Shown here piece by piece: positions 50,297 through 63,300 of a stretch of 64,000 nucleotides of DNA. A program made the position numbers and the translations under genes. How positions within the stretch are numbered: position 1 is the first letter of the stretch; each line of letters begins with the position of its first letter. The notes under the pieces were generated by a model. The model made no database searches. It saw nothing but the letters and a program-made list of their open reading frames with translations, and was not told the DNA's origin. Source of the DNA: Mauremys mutica (Eukaryota > Chordata > Testudines > Geoemydidae); the NCBI RefSeq assembly GCF_020497125.1, contig NC_059094.1:2583733-2647732 (forward strand). Direction: 5' to 3'.

Positions 50297-51691
50297 TTTA
50301 AAGGGAAGAAGGAAAGGGAAGAAGGAAGATCCAGGGAACTACAGGCCAGTCAGTCTCACCTCAGTCCCTGGAAAAATCAGGGAACAGGTCCTCAAGGAAT
50401 CAATCCTGAACCACTTAAAGGAGGGGAAAGTGATCAGGAACAGTCAGCATGGATTCACCAAGGGCAAGTCATGCCTGACTAACCTAATTGCCTTCTATGA
50501 GGAGATCACCGGCTGTGGATGAGGGGAAAGCAGTGGATGTGCTATTTCTGGATTTTAGCAAAGCTTTTGATACAGTTTCCCACAGTATTCTTGCCAGCAA
50601 GTTAAAGAAGTCTGGGCTGGATGAATGGACGGTAAGGTGGATAGAAAACTGGCTAGATGGTCGGGCTCAACGGGTAGTGATCAATGGTTCCATGTCTAGA
50701 TGGCAGCCGGTATCAAGTGGAGTGCCCCAAGGGTCGGTGCTGGGGCCGGTTTTGTTCAATATCTTCATTAACGATCTGGAGGATGGTGTGGACTGCACCC
50801 TTAGCAAGTTTGCAGATGACACTAAATTGGGAGGAGTGGTTGATACGCTGGAGGGTAGGGATAGAGGGACCTAGACAAATTAGAGGATTGGGCCAAAAGA
50901 AATATGATGAGGTTCAACAAGGACAAGTGCAGAGTCCTGCACTTAGGACGGAAGAATCCCATGCACTGCTACAGACTAGGGACCGAATGGCTGGGTAGCA
51001 GTTCTGCAGAAAAGGACCTAGGGGTTACGGTGGACGAAAAGCTGAATATGAGTCAACAGTGTGCCCTTGTTGCCAAGAAGGCTAATGGCATTTTGGGTTG
51101 TATAAGTAGGGGCATTTCCAGCAGATCAAGGGATGTGATCATCCCCCTCTACTCAGCACTGGTGAGGCCTCATTTGGAGTACTGTGTCCAGTTTTGGGCC
51201 CCACACTACAAGAAGGATGTGGATAAATTGGAGGGAGTCCAGCGGAGGGCAACAAAAATGATTAGGGGGCTGGAGCACATTACTTATGAGGAGAGGCTGA
51301 GGGAACTGGGATTGTTTAGCCTGCAGAAGAGAAGAATGAGGGGGGATTTGATAGCTGCTTTCAACTACCTGAAAGGGGGTTCCAAAGAGGATGGATCTAG
51401 ACTGTTCTCAGTGGTAGAAGATGACAGAACAAGGAGTAATGGTCTCAAGTTGCAGAGGGGGAGGTTTAGGTTGGATATTAGGAAAAACTTTTTCACTAGT
51501 AGGGTGGTGAAGAACTGGAATGGGTTACCTAGGGAGGTAGTGGAATCTCCTTCCTTAGAGGTTTTTAAGGTCAGGCTTGACAAAGCCCTGGCTGGGATGA
51601 TTTAGTTGGGTTTGGTCCTGCTTTGAGCAGGGGGTTGGACTAGATGACCTCCTGAGGTCCCTTCCAACCCTGAGATTCTATGATTCTATGA
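50297..51691 (+). mobile_element. CR1 LINE, copy E (5'-truncated)
   Basis: It starts inside the RT (GGGAAGAAGGAAAGGGAAGA, with a small direct repeat at the junction) and ends CCCTGAGATTCTATGATTCT. It differs from CR1-C by few bases over the shared 1.4 kb. The unique flanks TTTAAA and AAGGCTAGAC show no target duplication. Confidence 0.93.
50310..51605 (+). pseudogene. CR1-E ORF2 (RT part)
   Basis: Frames 50265-50522, 50488-50874 and 50904-51605 read [60 protein letters not shown] and the complete C-terminus [20 protein letters not shown]. Two short deletions (near 50514 and 50862) cause the frame changes. The endonuclease is missing through 5' truncation. Confidence 0.9.
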
Positions 51692-53704
51692 AAGGCTAGA
51701 CTGCTGGACTCACCCATGCCTTTCCCTTCAGGTGTTTTTAGCAGTCTTCCTTCTTGGGCAGGCAATGGAGGAGAGTGCTGAATGATTTACTCCCAAGCCT
51801 TAAATAGAATTTACATAAGGCTGGTACCCTTTGTTTCCAGTGGAAAAATACTAGCAATGTCGAAGGTGATACTCCGTACCAAGTGACATCATCAGATGAC
51901 CATGCAACGTCAAAGCAACATCCCAGGAAGCTCCTCAGGATGGTGAGAGATTAGTATCTTCAGAGTTCTATTGTCCTCAGTCAATATTCCTAACTTCAGA
52001 TACAGAAATATTTCATGACCCATCTTTCATAAAAAATATCTTAACTATGCCATATTTATACCATAACAACATTTTGAAGAATATGGGGTGCAGCATCACA
52101 GCTCTCCTTATGATTGAGATGCTTTTTATTGATGCATTTTAATAGCTTTCACAAGTTAATGAAGGTAGTCTGCCAGTGATTACATTATCTATTGGATTGT
52201 GATATTTCTTCTGAATATTTGCCCCACTCAACAATTACTAGCAAAGTAACTTCATGCTCAAACATCACCACATAAAGTGTGCAGCCAACAGATGACTAGC
52301 TAACACTCCTGGAATACCACCCACTTCATAAAATAAGAAAGAAAGCAATCTCAATTTACCTGATTTGCCTTTACAAAAGTTGCTACATAGATAGGAGTCT
52401 GATTCAGGTGCTCTGCTAGCCCACTGGATTGCAGGTGGTATGGTGTTCTAGTCTTGTGTATTTCTAGGACACTAAACACCTTATAAAATAATCTTAATTC
52501 TCAATTTTGGCCTTGATCAATGTTTAAGGAACATTGGACCTCAAACCTGTAACAAATTGCTCTACAAAATTCTGGCAGCAGTTTGAGCTCCACAGGCAGG
52601 AAATAACATGTCTACTATCATTTGAAAAGTACTCTGTTGCCTCAAGTACATAACTTATCTCTTTCTGTGTTTGGCAATGGACTCAGAATACCCAACACTT
52701 CCCAATCGGAGGGCCTTCCAGTCCGTGACAAAACTCGAGATGGTTTAGGTGCAGCATTTGCCATTTTTCTAGAACTACAGGTAATGCAAGACTTGCACAT
52801 CACTGACTCCAATCTGGCCAGGAAGTGTGGTTCTGAACTCTCCATGCAACCTCTTTGACTATTTTATACAAAGTAAAACAATTTCAACAGGAGAGATTGA
52901 AAAACACCCACCCCAAAATACCCTATAGCCCAGCAGTTAGGGAGGTGGGAGATCCAGATTTATATTCCTGAGCTAAATCAGGCAAAGCAGAGATTTGAAC
53001 CCAGAGCTCCCACAAGCTGAGAGTGCTGTAACCACTGCACTGTTGGCTGTAAATGGAGGGGGGGCACCACTGTGGTGTTGGGTGTGGGGCACAATCTGAC
53101 AGGCATGCTCTTAGGGAGCCTCTGAAAACATCTACCAACTTGGTCTCCATAGGGAAATACCTACATTGTGAATCCCAGACTAACTCTGCAGAAATGTAGG
53201 TGACTAGGGACTTTACTAGTGGAAGCTCAGGCACCTGCAGAGTTAGTCAGCAACTGAGTAGTGGACGTAAGTGCCTAAAGTGGCAGTTCAGTGCTTAAGA
53301 CCCCCTTGTGAATCTAGCCCTGGGTGGGCTTCACTTTGAGAATGGCAACCCCCAACTTCTCCAGGACAACTTCTAGTTCTTTTAGATTCCTAACACCTGC
53401 CAGGTACAATCCTATCATTCCAGTACACCAGGCAGGGAGTTCTTTAGAGATCAGCCAGGACAACATGCACCAACCTCTGGAACTGGTTGGGGACAGGATC
53501 TGGAATGCAAGGGACTGTGGATGGTGGTAAATACAGGTTTTGTCCAGTCATGTGGCTGAATTTCCAGTTGATATCTGCTGACCAGATCAGTGATACAAAC
53601 CCCACAAACTTAGGATAGCAGGCCAAGTGCGTTATCAGTCCTTGGGAGGGGATATGCAGCCTCCAGTCACTGAGGCCCCACACATGCCCTCATTCACCAT
53701 CAGG
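51692..53704. other. Intergenic sequence without recognisable gene
   Basis: About 2 kb with no convincing coding frame. A stretch at 52925-53050 (CAGTTAGGGAGGTGGGAGAT ... AACCACTGCACTG) looks like a decayed copy of an interspersed repeat with tRNA-like GATTTGAACCC, and a similar one lies at about 56880-57000. Nothing else was identified. Confidence 0.4.
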
Positions 53705-53830
53705 ACATAAGAATGGCCATACTTAGATCAGACCAATGGTCTAACTAGCCCAGTATCCCATTTTTCCAACAATGGCCAATGACAGTGCTTCAGAGGGAAG
53801 GAACATAACAGGACAATTATCTCTGGACCT
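53705..53830. repeat. Interspersed repeat of reptile type (unnamed)
   Basis: ACATAAGAATGGCCATACTT, then AGATCAGACCAATGGTCTA, then AACAATGGCCAATGACAG: a phrase I know as common in turtle and crocodilian DNA, but I cannot assign its class. Confidence 0.4.
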
Positions 53831-53904
53831 GTGGAGAGTCAGATGAATCCACATTCCTTAATCTGGAGAAACTGCCTCTCATACTCTGTTTGGCAGTGAA
53901 CAGG

Positions 53905-56158
53905 AATTCTTTGGGGCCTGCTGCTCACAAACCGGGAAGAATTAGTAGGGGAAGCAAAAGTGGATGGGAACCTGGGAGGCCGTGACCATGAGATGGTCGA
54001 GTTTAGGATCCTGACACAAGGAAGAAAGGAGAGCAGCAGAATACAGACCCTGGACTTCAGAAAGGCAGACTTTGACTCCCTCAGGGAACTGATGGGCAGG
54101 ATCCCCTGGGAGAACAACATGACGGAGAAAGGAGTCCAGGAAAGCTGGCTATATTTTAAAGAATACTTATTGAGGTTGCAGGAAAAAAACATCCCGATGT
54201 GTAGCAAGAATAGTAAATATGGCAGGCGACCAGCTTGGCTTAACAGTGAAATCCTTGCTGATCTTAAATGCAAAAAAGCAGCTTACAAGAAGTGGAAGAT
54301 TGGACAAATGACCAGGGAGGAGTATAAAAATATTGCTCAGGCATGCAGGAGTGAAATCAGGAAGGCCAAATCACACTTGAAGTTGCAGCTAGCAAGAGAT
54401 GTTAAGAGTAACAAGGGTTTCTTCAGATATGTTAGCAACAAGAAGAAAGTCAAGGAAAGTGTGGGCCCCTTACTGAATGAGGGAGGCAACCTAGTGATAG
54501 AGGATGTGGAAAAAGCTAATGTACTCAATGATTTTTTTGCCTCTGTCTTCATGAACAAGGTCAGCTCCCAGTGAAGCAAACCAGTCAGCTCCCAGACTGC
54601 TGCACTGGGCAGCACAGTATGGGGAGAAGGTGACCAGCCCTCTGCGGAGAAAGAAGCGGTTCGGGACTATTTAGAAAAACTGGATGAGCACAAGTCCATG
54701 GGGCCGGATGCGCTGCATCCGAGGGTGCTAAAGGAGTTGGCGGATGTGATTGTAGAGCCATTGGCCATTATCTTTGAAAACTCATGGCGATCGGGGGAGG
54801 TCCCGGATGACTGGAAAAAGGCTAATGTAGTGCCCATCTCTAAAAAAGGGAAGGAAGAGGATCTGGGGAACCAAAGGCCAGTCAGCGTCACCTCAGTCCC
54901 TGGAAAAATCATGGAGCAGGTCCTCAAGGAATCAATTCTGAAGCACTTAGAGGAGAGGAAAGTGATCAGGAACAGTCAGCATGGATTCACCAAGGGCAAG
55001 TCATGCCTGACTAACCTAAATTGCCTTCTATGAGGAGATAACTGGGTCTGTGGATGAAGGGAAAGCAGTGGGCGTGTTATTCCTTGACTTTAGCAAAGCT
55101 TTTGATACGGTCTCCCACAGTATTCTTGCTGGCAAGTTAAAGTAGTATGGGCTGGATGAATGTCTAGTCGGCAGCTGGTTTCAAGCGGAGTGCCCCAAGG
55201 GTCGGTCCTGGGGCCGGTTTTGTTCAATTTCTTCATTAATAATCTGGAGTACGGTTTGGACTGCACTCTCAGCAAGTTTGCAGATGACACTAAACTGGGA
55301 GGAGTGGTAGATACGCTGGAGGGTAGGGATAAGATATAGAGGGACCTAGACAAATTAGAGGATTGGGCCAAAAGAAACCTGATGAGGTTCAACAAGGACA
55401 AGTGCAGAGTCCTGCACTTAGGACAGATGAATCCCATTCACTGTTACAGACTAGGGACCGAATGGCTAGGAAGCAGTTCTGCAGAAAAGGACCTATGGGT
55501 TACAGTGGACGAGAAGCTGGATATGAGTCAACAGTGTACCCTTGTTGCCAAGAAGGCTAATGGCATTTTAGGCTGTATAAGTAGGGGTATTACCAGCAGA
55601 TCGAGGGACGTGATCATTCCCCTCTATTCGACATTGGTGAGGCCTCATCTGGAGTACTGTGTCCAGTTTTGGGACCCACACTACAAGAAGGATGTGGCAA
55701 AATTGGAAAGAGTCAGCGGAGGGCAACAAAAATGATTAGGGGGCTGGAGCACATGACCTACGAGGAGAGGCTGAGGGAACTGGGATTGTTTAGTCTGCAA
55801 AAGAGAAGAATGAGGGAGGATTTGATAGCTGCTTTCAACCACCTGAACGGGGGTTCCAAAGAGGATGGATCTAGACTGTTCTCAGTGGTAGCAGATGACA
55901 GAACAAGGAGTAATGGTCTCAAGTTGCAGTGGGGGAGATTTAGTTTGGATGTTAGTAAAAACTTTTTCACTAGGAGGGTGGTGAAGCACTGGAATGGGTT
56001 CCCTAGGGAGGTGGTGGAATCTCCTTCCTTGGAGGTTTTTAAGGTCAGGCTTGACAAAGCTCTGGCTAGGATGATTTAGTTGGGGTTTGGTCCTGCTTTG
56101 AGCAGGGGGTTGGACTAGATGACCTCCTGAGGTCCCTTCCAACCCTGATATTCTATGA
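53905..56158 (+). mobile_element. CR1 LINE, copy F (5'-truncated)
   Basis: It starts in the endonuclease (LLLTNREELVGEA-like) and ends CCCTGATATTCTATGAG. It resembles CR1-C with more changes, including a deletion of ~60 bp near 55160 that removes part of the RT before GVPQGSV. It also has the unit AGTGAAGCAAACCAGTCAGC as a local duplication near 54570. Confidence 0.92.
53940..56079 (+). pseudogene. CR1-F ORF2, broken
   Basis: Frames 53960-54574, 54698-55033, 55382-55735 and 55669-56079 read [69 protein letters not shown] and [20 protein letters not shown]. The FADD box is at about 55277-55305, between frames. At least four frame breaks or stops and one deletion exclude activity. Confidence 0.88.
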
Positions 56159-57299
56159 GTAATGCTAGCCAAAAAGATAATGGCCCTGCTCTGAAGAGTG
56201 TACATTCCCATTTTGTTTGTAATTGGAGAACTCAAGAAATTTAACATCTGAAAGTGCGCTTAAAAGTTACCTAAAACCCAAACTTAGGTGTGCATGTGAA
56301 TGATACTCAGAAGACCAAGGCCACCACGCAGAAGACTGTATAATTGAGAGATTTCTTGCCTTAGGTTTTATTACTTAAAAATTTCTCTCTCATGTTTCCT
56401 GGGTCCAGCTGTTCACAATAATCAACCTGACTCGCCTGAACCTGCAGCTCTCTTTTTGCAGTTGAAAGGGACCAGAAATGCTAATATTTTGTCTGTGTCT
56501 GAGACTGAAGCATGGAAGTAATTCTGTTAGAGAACTGAGGCCCAGATACACAAAAGGAACTTAGGTGCCTAGACTGGAATGACAATGGGACTCACAAAGC
56601 CAGGTTAGGTGCCCAGGCTCCCTATACAATGAACAGGGAGAGACAGACATCTAGGAAAGGGATCCACAAAAGACAGTATGCTAGATGGGGAGCTGCCTAA
56701 GCTAGCCAAAGGAGAGGCTGAGGAGAGGAATGTGTCCTAAGCCCCACCCCCTCAGGGGGTTAGGCACCTACATCCAGGTTGGAAGGAGGCACCTCTCAAT
56801 GCTAGCAACGCTCACCTGGGAACCCCTCTCCTGAAGTCAGACTTTCTTGCAAGAAATGCAGGAGAATGAGCCACTGATGCATTCTCTCTGACAACTTTTA
56901 GCCCAGTGGCTAGAGAATATATCTGGGATGTGGGAGACCAGAATTCAATTTTTCCCCACCTCCCTTCTCAAGAGAGCACTCTAACCACTGAGCTATGGGA
57001 TATTCTATTGTGGGGTTCCCTCAGTCTCGCCTGTTGAAGCTGTTCCATTTTGTATAAATACTTAAAACAGTTACCGGGGGGTGGGGGGCAAGGGAGAGAG
57101 AATGAATAATGCTGTGGCCTGGTGGTTAGGCTTCCAGTCCCCTGAATCAAAGACTATTTATTCCAAGTGAGAGATCACATTGCAGTGGCTTAAGGACTAT
57201 TTTGGAGTGGTTCTGCGATGAGCATTACTTGTAACTCTGATTTTACTACTGAAGAAAAACAACTACACCAATTTAATTCTCAAATGAAAGAGGAAGAAA
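56159..57299. other. Intergenic sequence downstream of KDM1A
   Basis: No gene found. 56880-57000 (CAGTGGCTAGAGAATATAT ... ACCACTGAGCTATGGG) is a decayed interspersed repeat like that at 52925. A GGGGGGTGGGGGGC run lies at 57074. Confidence 0.4.
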
Positions 57300-57774
57300 G
57301 GAACTTGGTGAAAACTTTATTTTTTTCAAAACAATCAAAAAAAGTTCACATAAGAGATGAATTCTACACTGTTACCAACAACAACCAGCTACTAGAGTCT
57401 GAAACCTTTTGTGCAATTACTGAACTGTGAATACGCCAGTAGGTTCTTTGTGCCAAAAGAAATCCAGCTAAACACCAGGAGCTTGGATTCCCAATGTATT
57501 TGCACTGCCATAGGAATTCCTGACCAGTTTGGCAGTAAGACACTGTATATATAGTCGGAAAAACAGACAGACAGGAATCTGTATACCAGGTGCATAGACA
57601 ATAGTCAGATCATATTTCATAAGGCCATTCCAATGGGGTGATGCTATTAAGTGACTTCTGGCACAGTGCTTTCAGTGGCTACTGCTACAGACTATGAAGA
57701 CATCTTGCTCCCAAAAACGAGTCCACAGCAAATGCATTATGAATCCATCGCTCCTCTGGCAGCTTGTATCTCCC
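57300..57774 (-). other. KDM1A: KDM1A 3' UTR
   Basis: From the stop codon at 57775-57777 (minus strand), about 475 bp lead to AATAAA at 57316-57321 (complement TTTATT) with cleavage expected about 15-25 nt further on, near 57295-57300. The UTR has no transposon that I can detect, in contrast to the region around it. Confidence 0.8.
57316..57321 (-). promoter_or_regulatory. KDM1A: KDM1A poly(A) signal
   Basis: Canonical AATAAA on the minus strand within AAAAAATAAAGTTTTCACC, about 455 nt after the KDM1A stop codon. It is the first such signal downstream. Confidence 0.7.
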
Positions 57775-59937
<2,163 letters not shown>

Positions 59938-60452
59938 CTAAGACAAGAAAAGAAGAGTGTTGTGTTGTCTATATCACTAGTTTTACATGAGTAAGTTACA
60001 GCAAGTAAAATAAGCATGAGGCCCTAATGCTACCACGGTGTGTGTCTGTATTTGTTTTCCTGTGTGTTAAGCAATATTTGCACCACAGTTGTCATGGATC
60101 AGGAAGCTCACTTCTGCAAATATTCTATCAAACACATTTCACAGGACAATAGTACAGAAACTCCACAGAAGAGAGAAGACTGGAATCGGATGTTTTGAAC
60201 ACAATCACAAAGCAGTGACTTAGCACCTGTTGAGAACTGCAATTCCCACACTGTCTGTGCACGGGAATAGAATTTATGCACTTAAAAATGCTACATGGTA
60301 GCACTTCCTACAATTGTCAATGAAAGCAAGAGCCCCTTCTGAGACTCATGAAGGATCTTAAGGATCTGCCTGATCGAACTCTTTTTGCCAGTTCTAGATC
60401 TGGGATGCCACATTATGACCCTGGCCCATTTTTAAATTAGAGGGCCATTACA

Positions 60453-61882
60453 GAAAAGACTTACTTTTTTTGTAACTGGTGTTCTTTGACATGCTTTGCT
60501 CATGTCCATTCCACATTAGGTGCGTGTGCTCGCCACATGCACCGGTGCTGGAAATTTTTCCCTCAGCAGTATCTGTAGGGGAGCAGCTCTGGCGCCCTCT
60601 GAAGTGGCACCCACATGGCACGATATAAGGGGCGCTGCTGGCTTCCCCCACCCTCAGTTCCTTTTTGCCAGACACTCCGACAGTGGGGAAGGAGGGCGGG
60701 TTGTGGAATGGACATGAGCAACACATCTCGAAGGACACCAGTTACAGAAAAGATAACTGTCTTTTCTTCTTCGAGTGCTTCCTCATGTCCATTCCACATT
60801 AGGTGACTCCCAGCAGTTCCCTTGGAGGCGGGTAGGAGTTCACGGCTGCGCAGATTGTAATACAACTCTGCCGAACCCAGTGTTGTCTCTGTCCTGCTGA
60901 GTGATGGTATAATCATTCGTAAACGTGTGGACCGAGGACCACATTGTGGCTTTAAAGATGTCCTGGATCGGGATGTGCACCAGGAAGGCCGCCAAAGGTG
61001 CATGCGCTCTAGTCGAATGGGCCCTGACAATTGGCAACGGCGGGACCTTTGCTAGCTCGTAACAGGTCTTTATGCAAGAGGTGATCCAGTTGGAAATCTT
61101 CTGCAAAGAAACTGGAAGGCCCTTCATGATGAAGAGCTCAGTCAATTTACGGAAAGGCTTGGTACGCTCCAGGTAAAAGGCCAAGGTCCTCCGGACATCC
61201 AGCGGATGCAGACACCTCTCCTCGGCAGTCTTGTGCGGCTTGGGACAGAACACAGGCAGAAACATGTCCTGGCTCATGTGGAAGGAAGATACCACCTTCG
61301 GTAGGAAGGCTTGGTGGGTCCGCAGCTGGACCATGTCCTTATAAAACACTGTATAAGGCGGTTCCCAAGGTCAAGGCCTTAATCTCTGAGACTCACCGCC
61401 ACCAGGAAAGCGACCTTCCAGGATAAGTAGGAAAGGGAGCAGGAGCCCAGCGGCTTGAAAGGCAGGCCGGTGAGCCTGGAGAGGACCATGTTAAGGTCCC
61501 ACTGCGGGAGAGGGGCCCATACCTGCGGGTAAATCCTCTTGAGGCCCCTCAGGAACCTGACAGTCATGTCATGAGAAAAGACTATCTGAACTTTGATCGG
61601 CTGGTGTAACACAGAGACGGCTGCAAGGTGCACTCTAATGGAAGAATGCGCCAGACCCTGGGTCCTGAGGTGCAGTAAGTAGTCCAAAATGGACTGCACT
61701 GAGGAATGTGAGGAAGAAAAGCCACGCTCCGACGCACAGCGGGAAAACCTCATCCACTTCGCCAAGTTAATCTCATGGATGGCTTCCTACTTCGGAGGAG
61801 GACCTGCTGGAAAAGGGGCCACTACCATGTTCATGAGCATGCCAAACCAGTGCTAGTGAGGCCACGCAGGGGTGATCACGAT
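60453..61882 (-). mobile_element. DIRS-A, older tyrosine-recombinase retrotransposon (partial)
   Basis: The minus-strand element's terminal region is at 60453-60800, with an imperfect inverted repeat (60454-60512 against about 60703-60772; CTCATGTCCATTCC / GGAATGGACATGAG). The recombinase frames follow (60840-61765), then RT/RNase H end sequence (IVITPAWPH) up to 61882, where DIRS-B interrupts. The remainder lies beyond the window. Stops show that it is older than DIRS-B. Confidence 0.85.
60840..61765 (-). pseudogene. DIRS-A tyrosine recombinase, degraded
   Basis: Frame 61379-61765 holds WMRFSRCASERGFSSS, ILDYLLHLRTQGLAHSSIRV and VRFLRGLKRIYPQ. Frame 60840-61349 holds LPKVVSSFHMSQDMFLPVF, RAHSTRAHAPLAAFLVHIPI (HxxR) and KATMWSSVHTFTNDYTI (W..H and late part). 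The SxRRVSELRAL block with the first Arg is lost between frames. The late Tyr (ASHYA in DIRS-B) reads NDYTI. It joined circular or linear DNA without a DDE integrase. Confidence 0.85.
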
Positions 61883-62195
61883 AAAAGACGGTTACTCACC
61901 TGTAGTAACTGTTGTTCTTCGAGATGTGTTGCTCCTATCCATTCCAGTTAGGTGTGCGCGCCGCGCGTGCACGGCATCTCTGAACTTTTTTTTACCCTAG
62001 CAACCCCGGCGGGCCGGCTAGCGCCCCCTGGAGTGGCGCCGCTATGGCGCCCATTATATACCTCAGCCGGCCCGTCCGCTCCTCAGTTCCTTCTTGCCGG
62101 CTACTCCGACAGTGGGGAAGGAGGGCGGGTCTGGAATGGATAGGAGCAACACATCTCGAAGAACAACAGTTACTACAGGTGAGTAACCGTCTTTT
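61883..62195. repeat. DIRS-B terminal inverted repeat, 65 bp perfect arms
   Basis: The left arm begins AAAAGACGGTTACTCACCTG and the right arm ends CAGGTGAGTAACCGTCTTTT; they match over all 65 positions. The loop (61948-62130) contains CGCGCCGCGCGTGC and a TATATACC motif near 62057. A further sequence TTCTTCGAGTGATTGCTCC (62197 on) is a diverged third copy of the arm. Confidence 0.95.
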
Positions 62196-62249
62196 CTTCT
62201 TCGAGTGATTGCTCCTATGCATTCCAGTTAGGTGATTCCCAAGCCTTAC

Positions 62250-63300
62250 CTAGGCGGTGGGGTCGGAGTGAGACGTGGCGGAGTATAATACCGCGGAGCC
62301 GAAGGCTGCGTCGTCTCGAGACTGCTGCACCAACGCGTAGTGGGAGGCGAAGGTGTGGACCGAAGACCAGGTGGCCGCTCGACAGATGTCTTGGAGTGGA
62401 ACATTGGCCAGGAAGGCGGCCGACGAGGCGTGCGCCCTTGTCGAGTGAGCGGTGAGGCGGCATGGCGGCACGCGAGCAAGCTCGTAGCAGGTCCGAATAC
62501 ACGCAGTGACCCAGGAGGAAATTCTCTGGGAGGAGACCGGCTCACCCTTCATGCGGTCGGCGACGGCCACAAACAGCTGGGTCGAACGCCGGAAAGGCTT
62601 CGTCCGCTCGATGTAAAAGGCAAGCGCCCTACGGACGTCCAGGGTGTGAAGCTGTTGTTCCCGAGGCGAGGAATGCGGCTTCGGGAAGAAAACCGGGAGG
62701 AAGATCTCCTGGTTGAGGTGGAAGGCCGATACCACCTTGGGGAGGAAGGCCGGATGCGGTCGAAGCTGTACCTTGTCTGCATGGAAGACGGTGTAAGGTG
62801 GACCCACCGTTAGTGCGCGAAGCTCAGAGACTCGTCTCGCGGATGTAATGGCGACGAGGAAAGCTGTCTTCCAGGAGAGGTAGAGCAGGGAGCACGTGGC
62901 CAAGGGCTCGAAGGGGGGACCCATCAGCTTGGCCAGGACAAGGTTCAAATCCCAGGTCGGGGCAGGATGCCGCACCGGCGGGTACAAGCGGTCCAGGCCT
63001 TTAAGGAAGCGGGAAACCATCTGGTTGGAGAAGATGGACCGACCTTCCAGCGATGGACGAAAGGCGGACACTGCTGCCAGGTGAACCCTCAATGAGGAGA
63101 CTGCAAGACCTTGCTCCTTAAGGTACCAAAGGTAGTCGAGGATGGTAGGTACCGGAACTATGAATGGATTCAGACTTCGCTGATCGCACCAAAGCGCGAA
63201 CCTCTTCCACTTCGCTAGGTAAGTGGAGCGAGTGGAAGGCTTTCGACTCTCAAGCAGGACTTGCTGAACTGCCGCGGAACAGTCCCTCTCCACGTGGGTC
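62250..63300 (-). CDS. DIRS-B tyrosine recombinase
   Basis: The open frame runs from 63923 to TAG at 62250-62252 (557 codons); the recombinase itself starts around residue 205 (YSLVPEWLTHVERDCSAAVQ). A SAM-like N-terminal domain (PSTRSTYLAKWKRFALWCDQ, TILDYLWYLKEQGLAVSSLR) precedes the catalytic domain: SARRVSELRAL (Arg I, 62818-62854), RLTAHSTRAHASS (HxxR, 62426-62463), ATWSSVHTF (W/H) and SHYAL with the presumed nucleophile Tyr at 62337-62339. All conserved residues are present without stops, so it may be functional. It replaces an integrase in DIRS elements. Confidence 0.85.
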
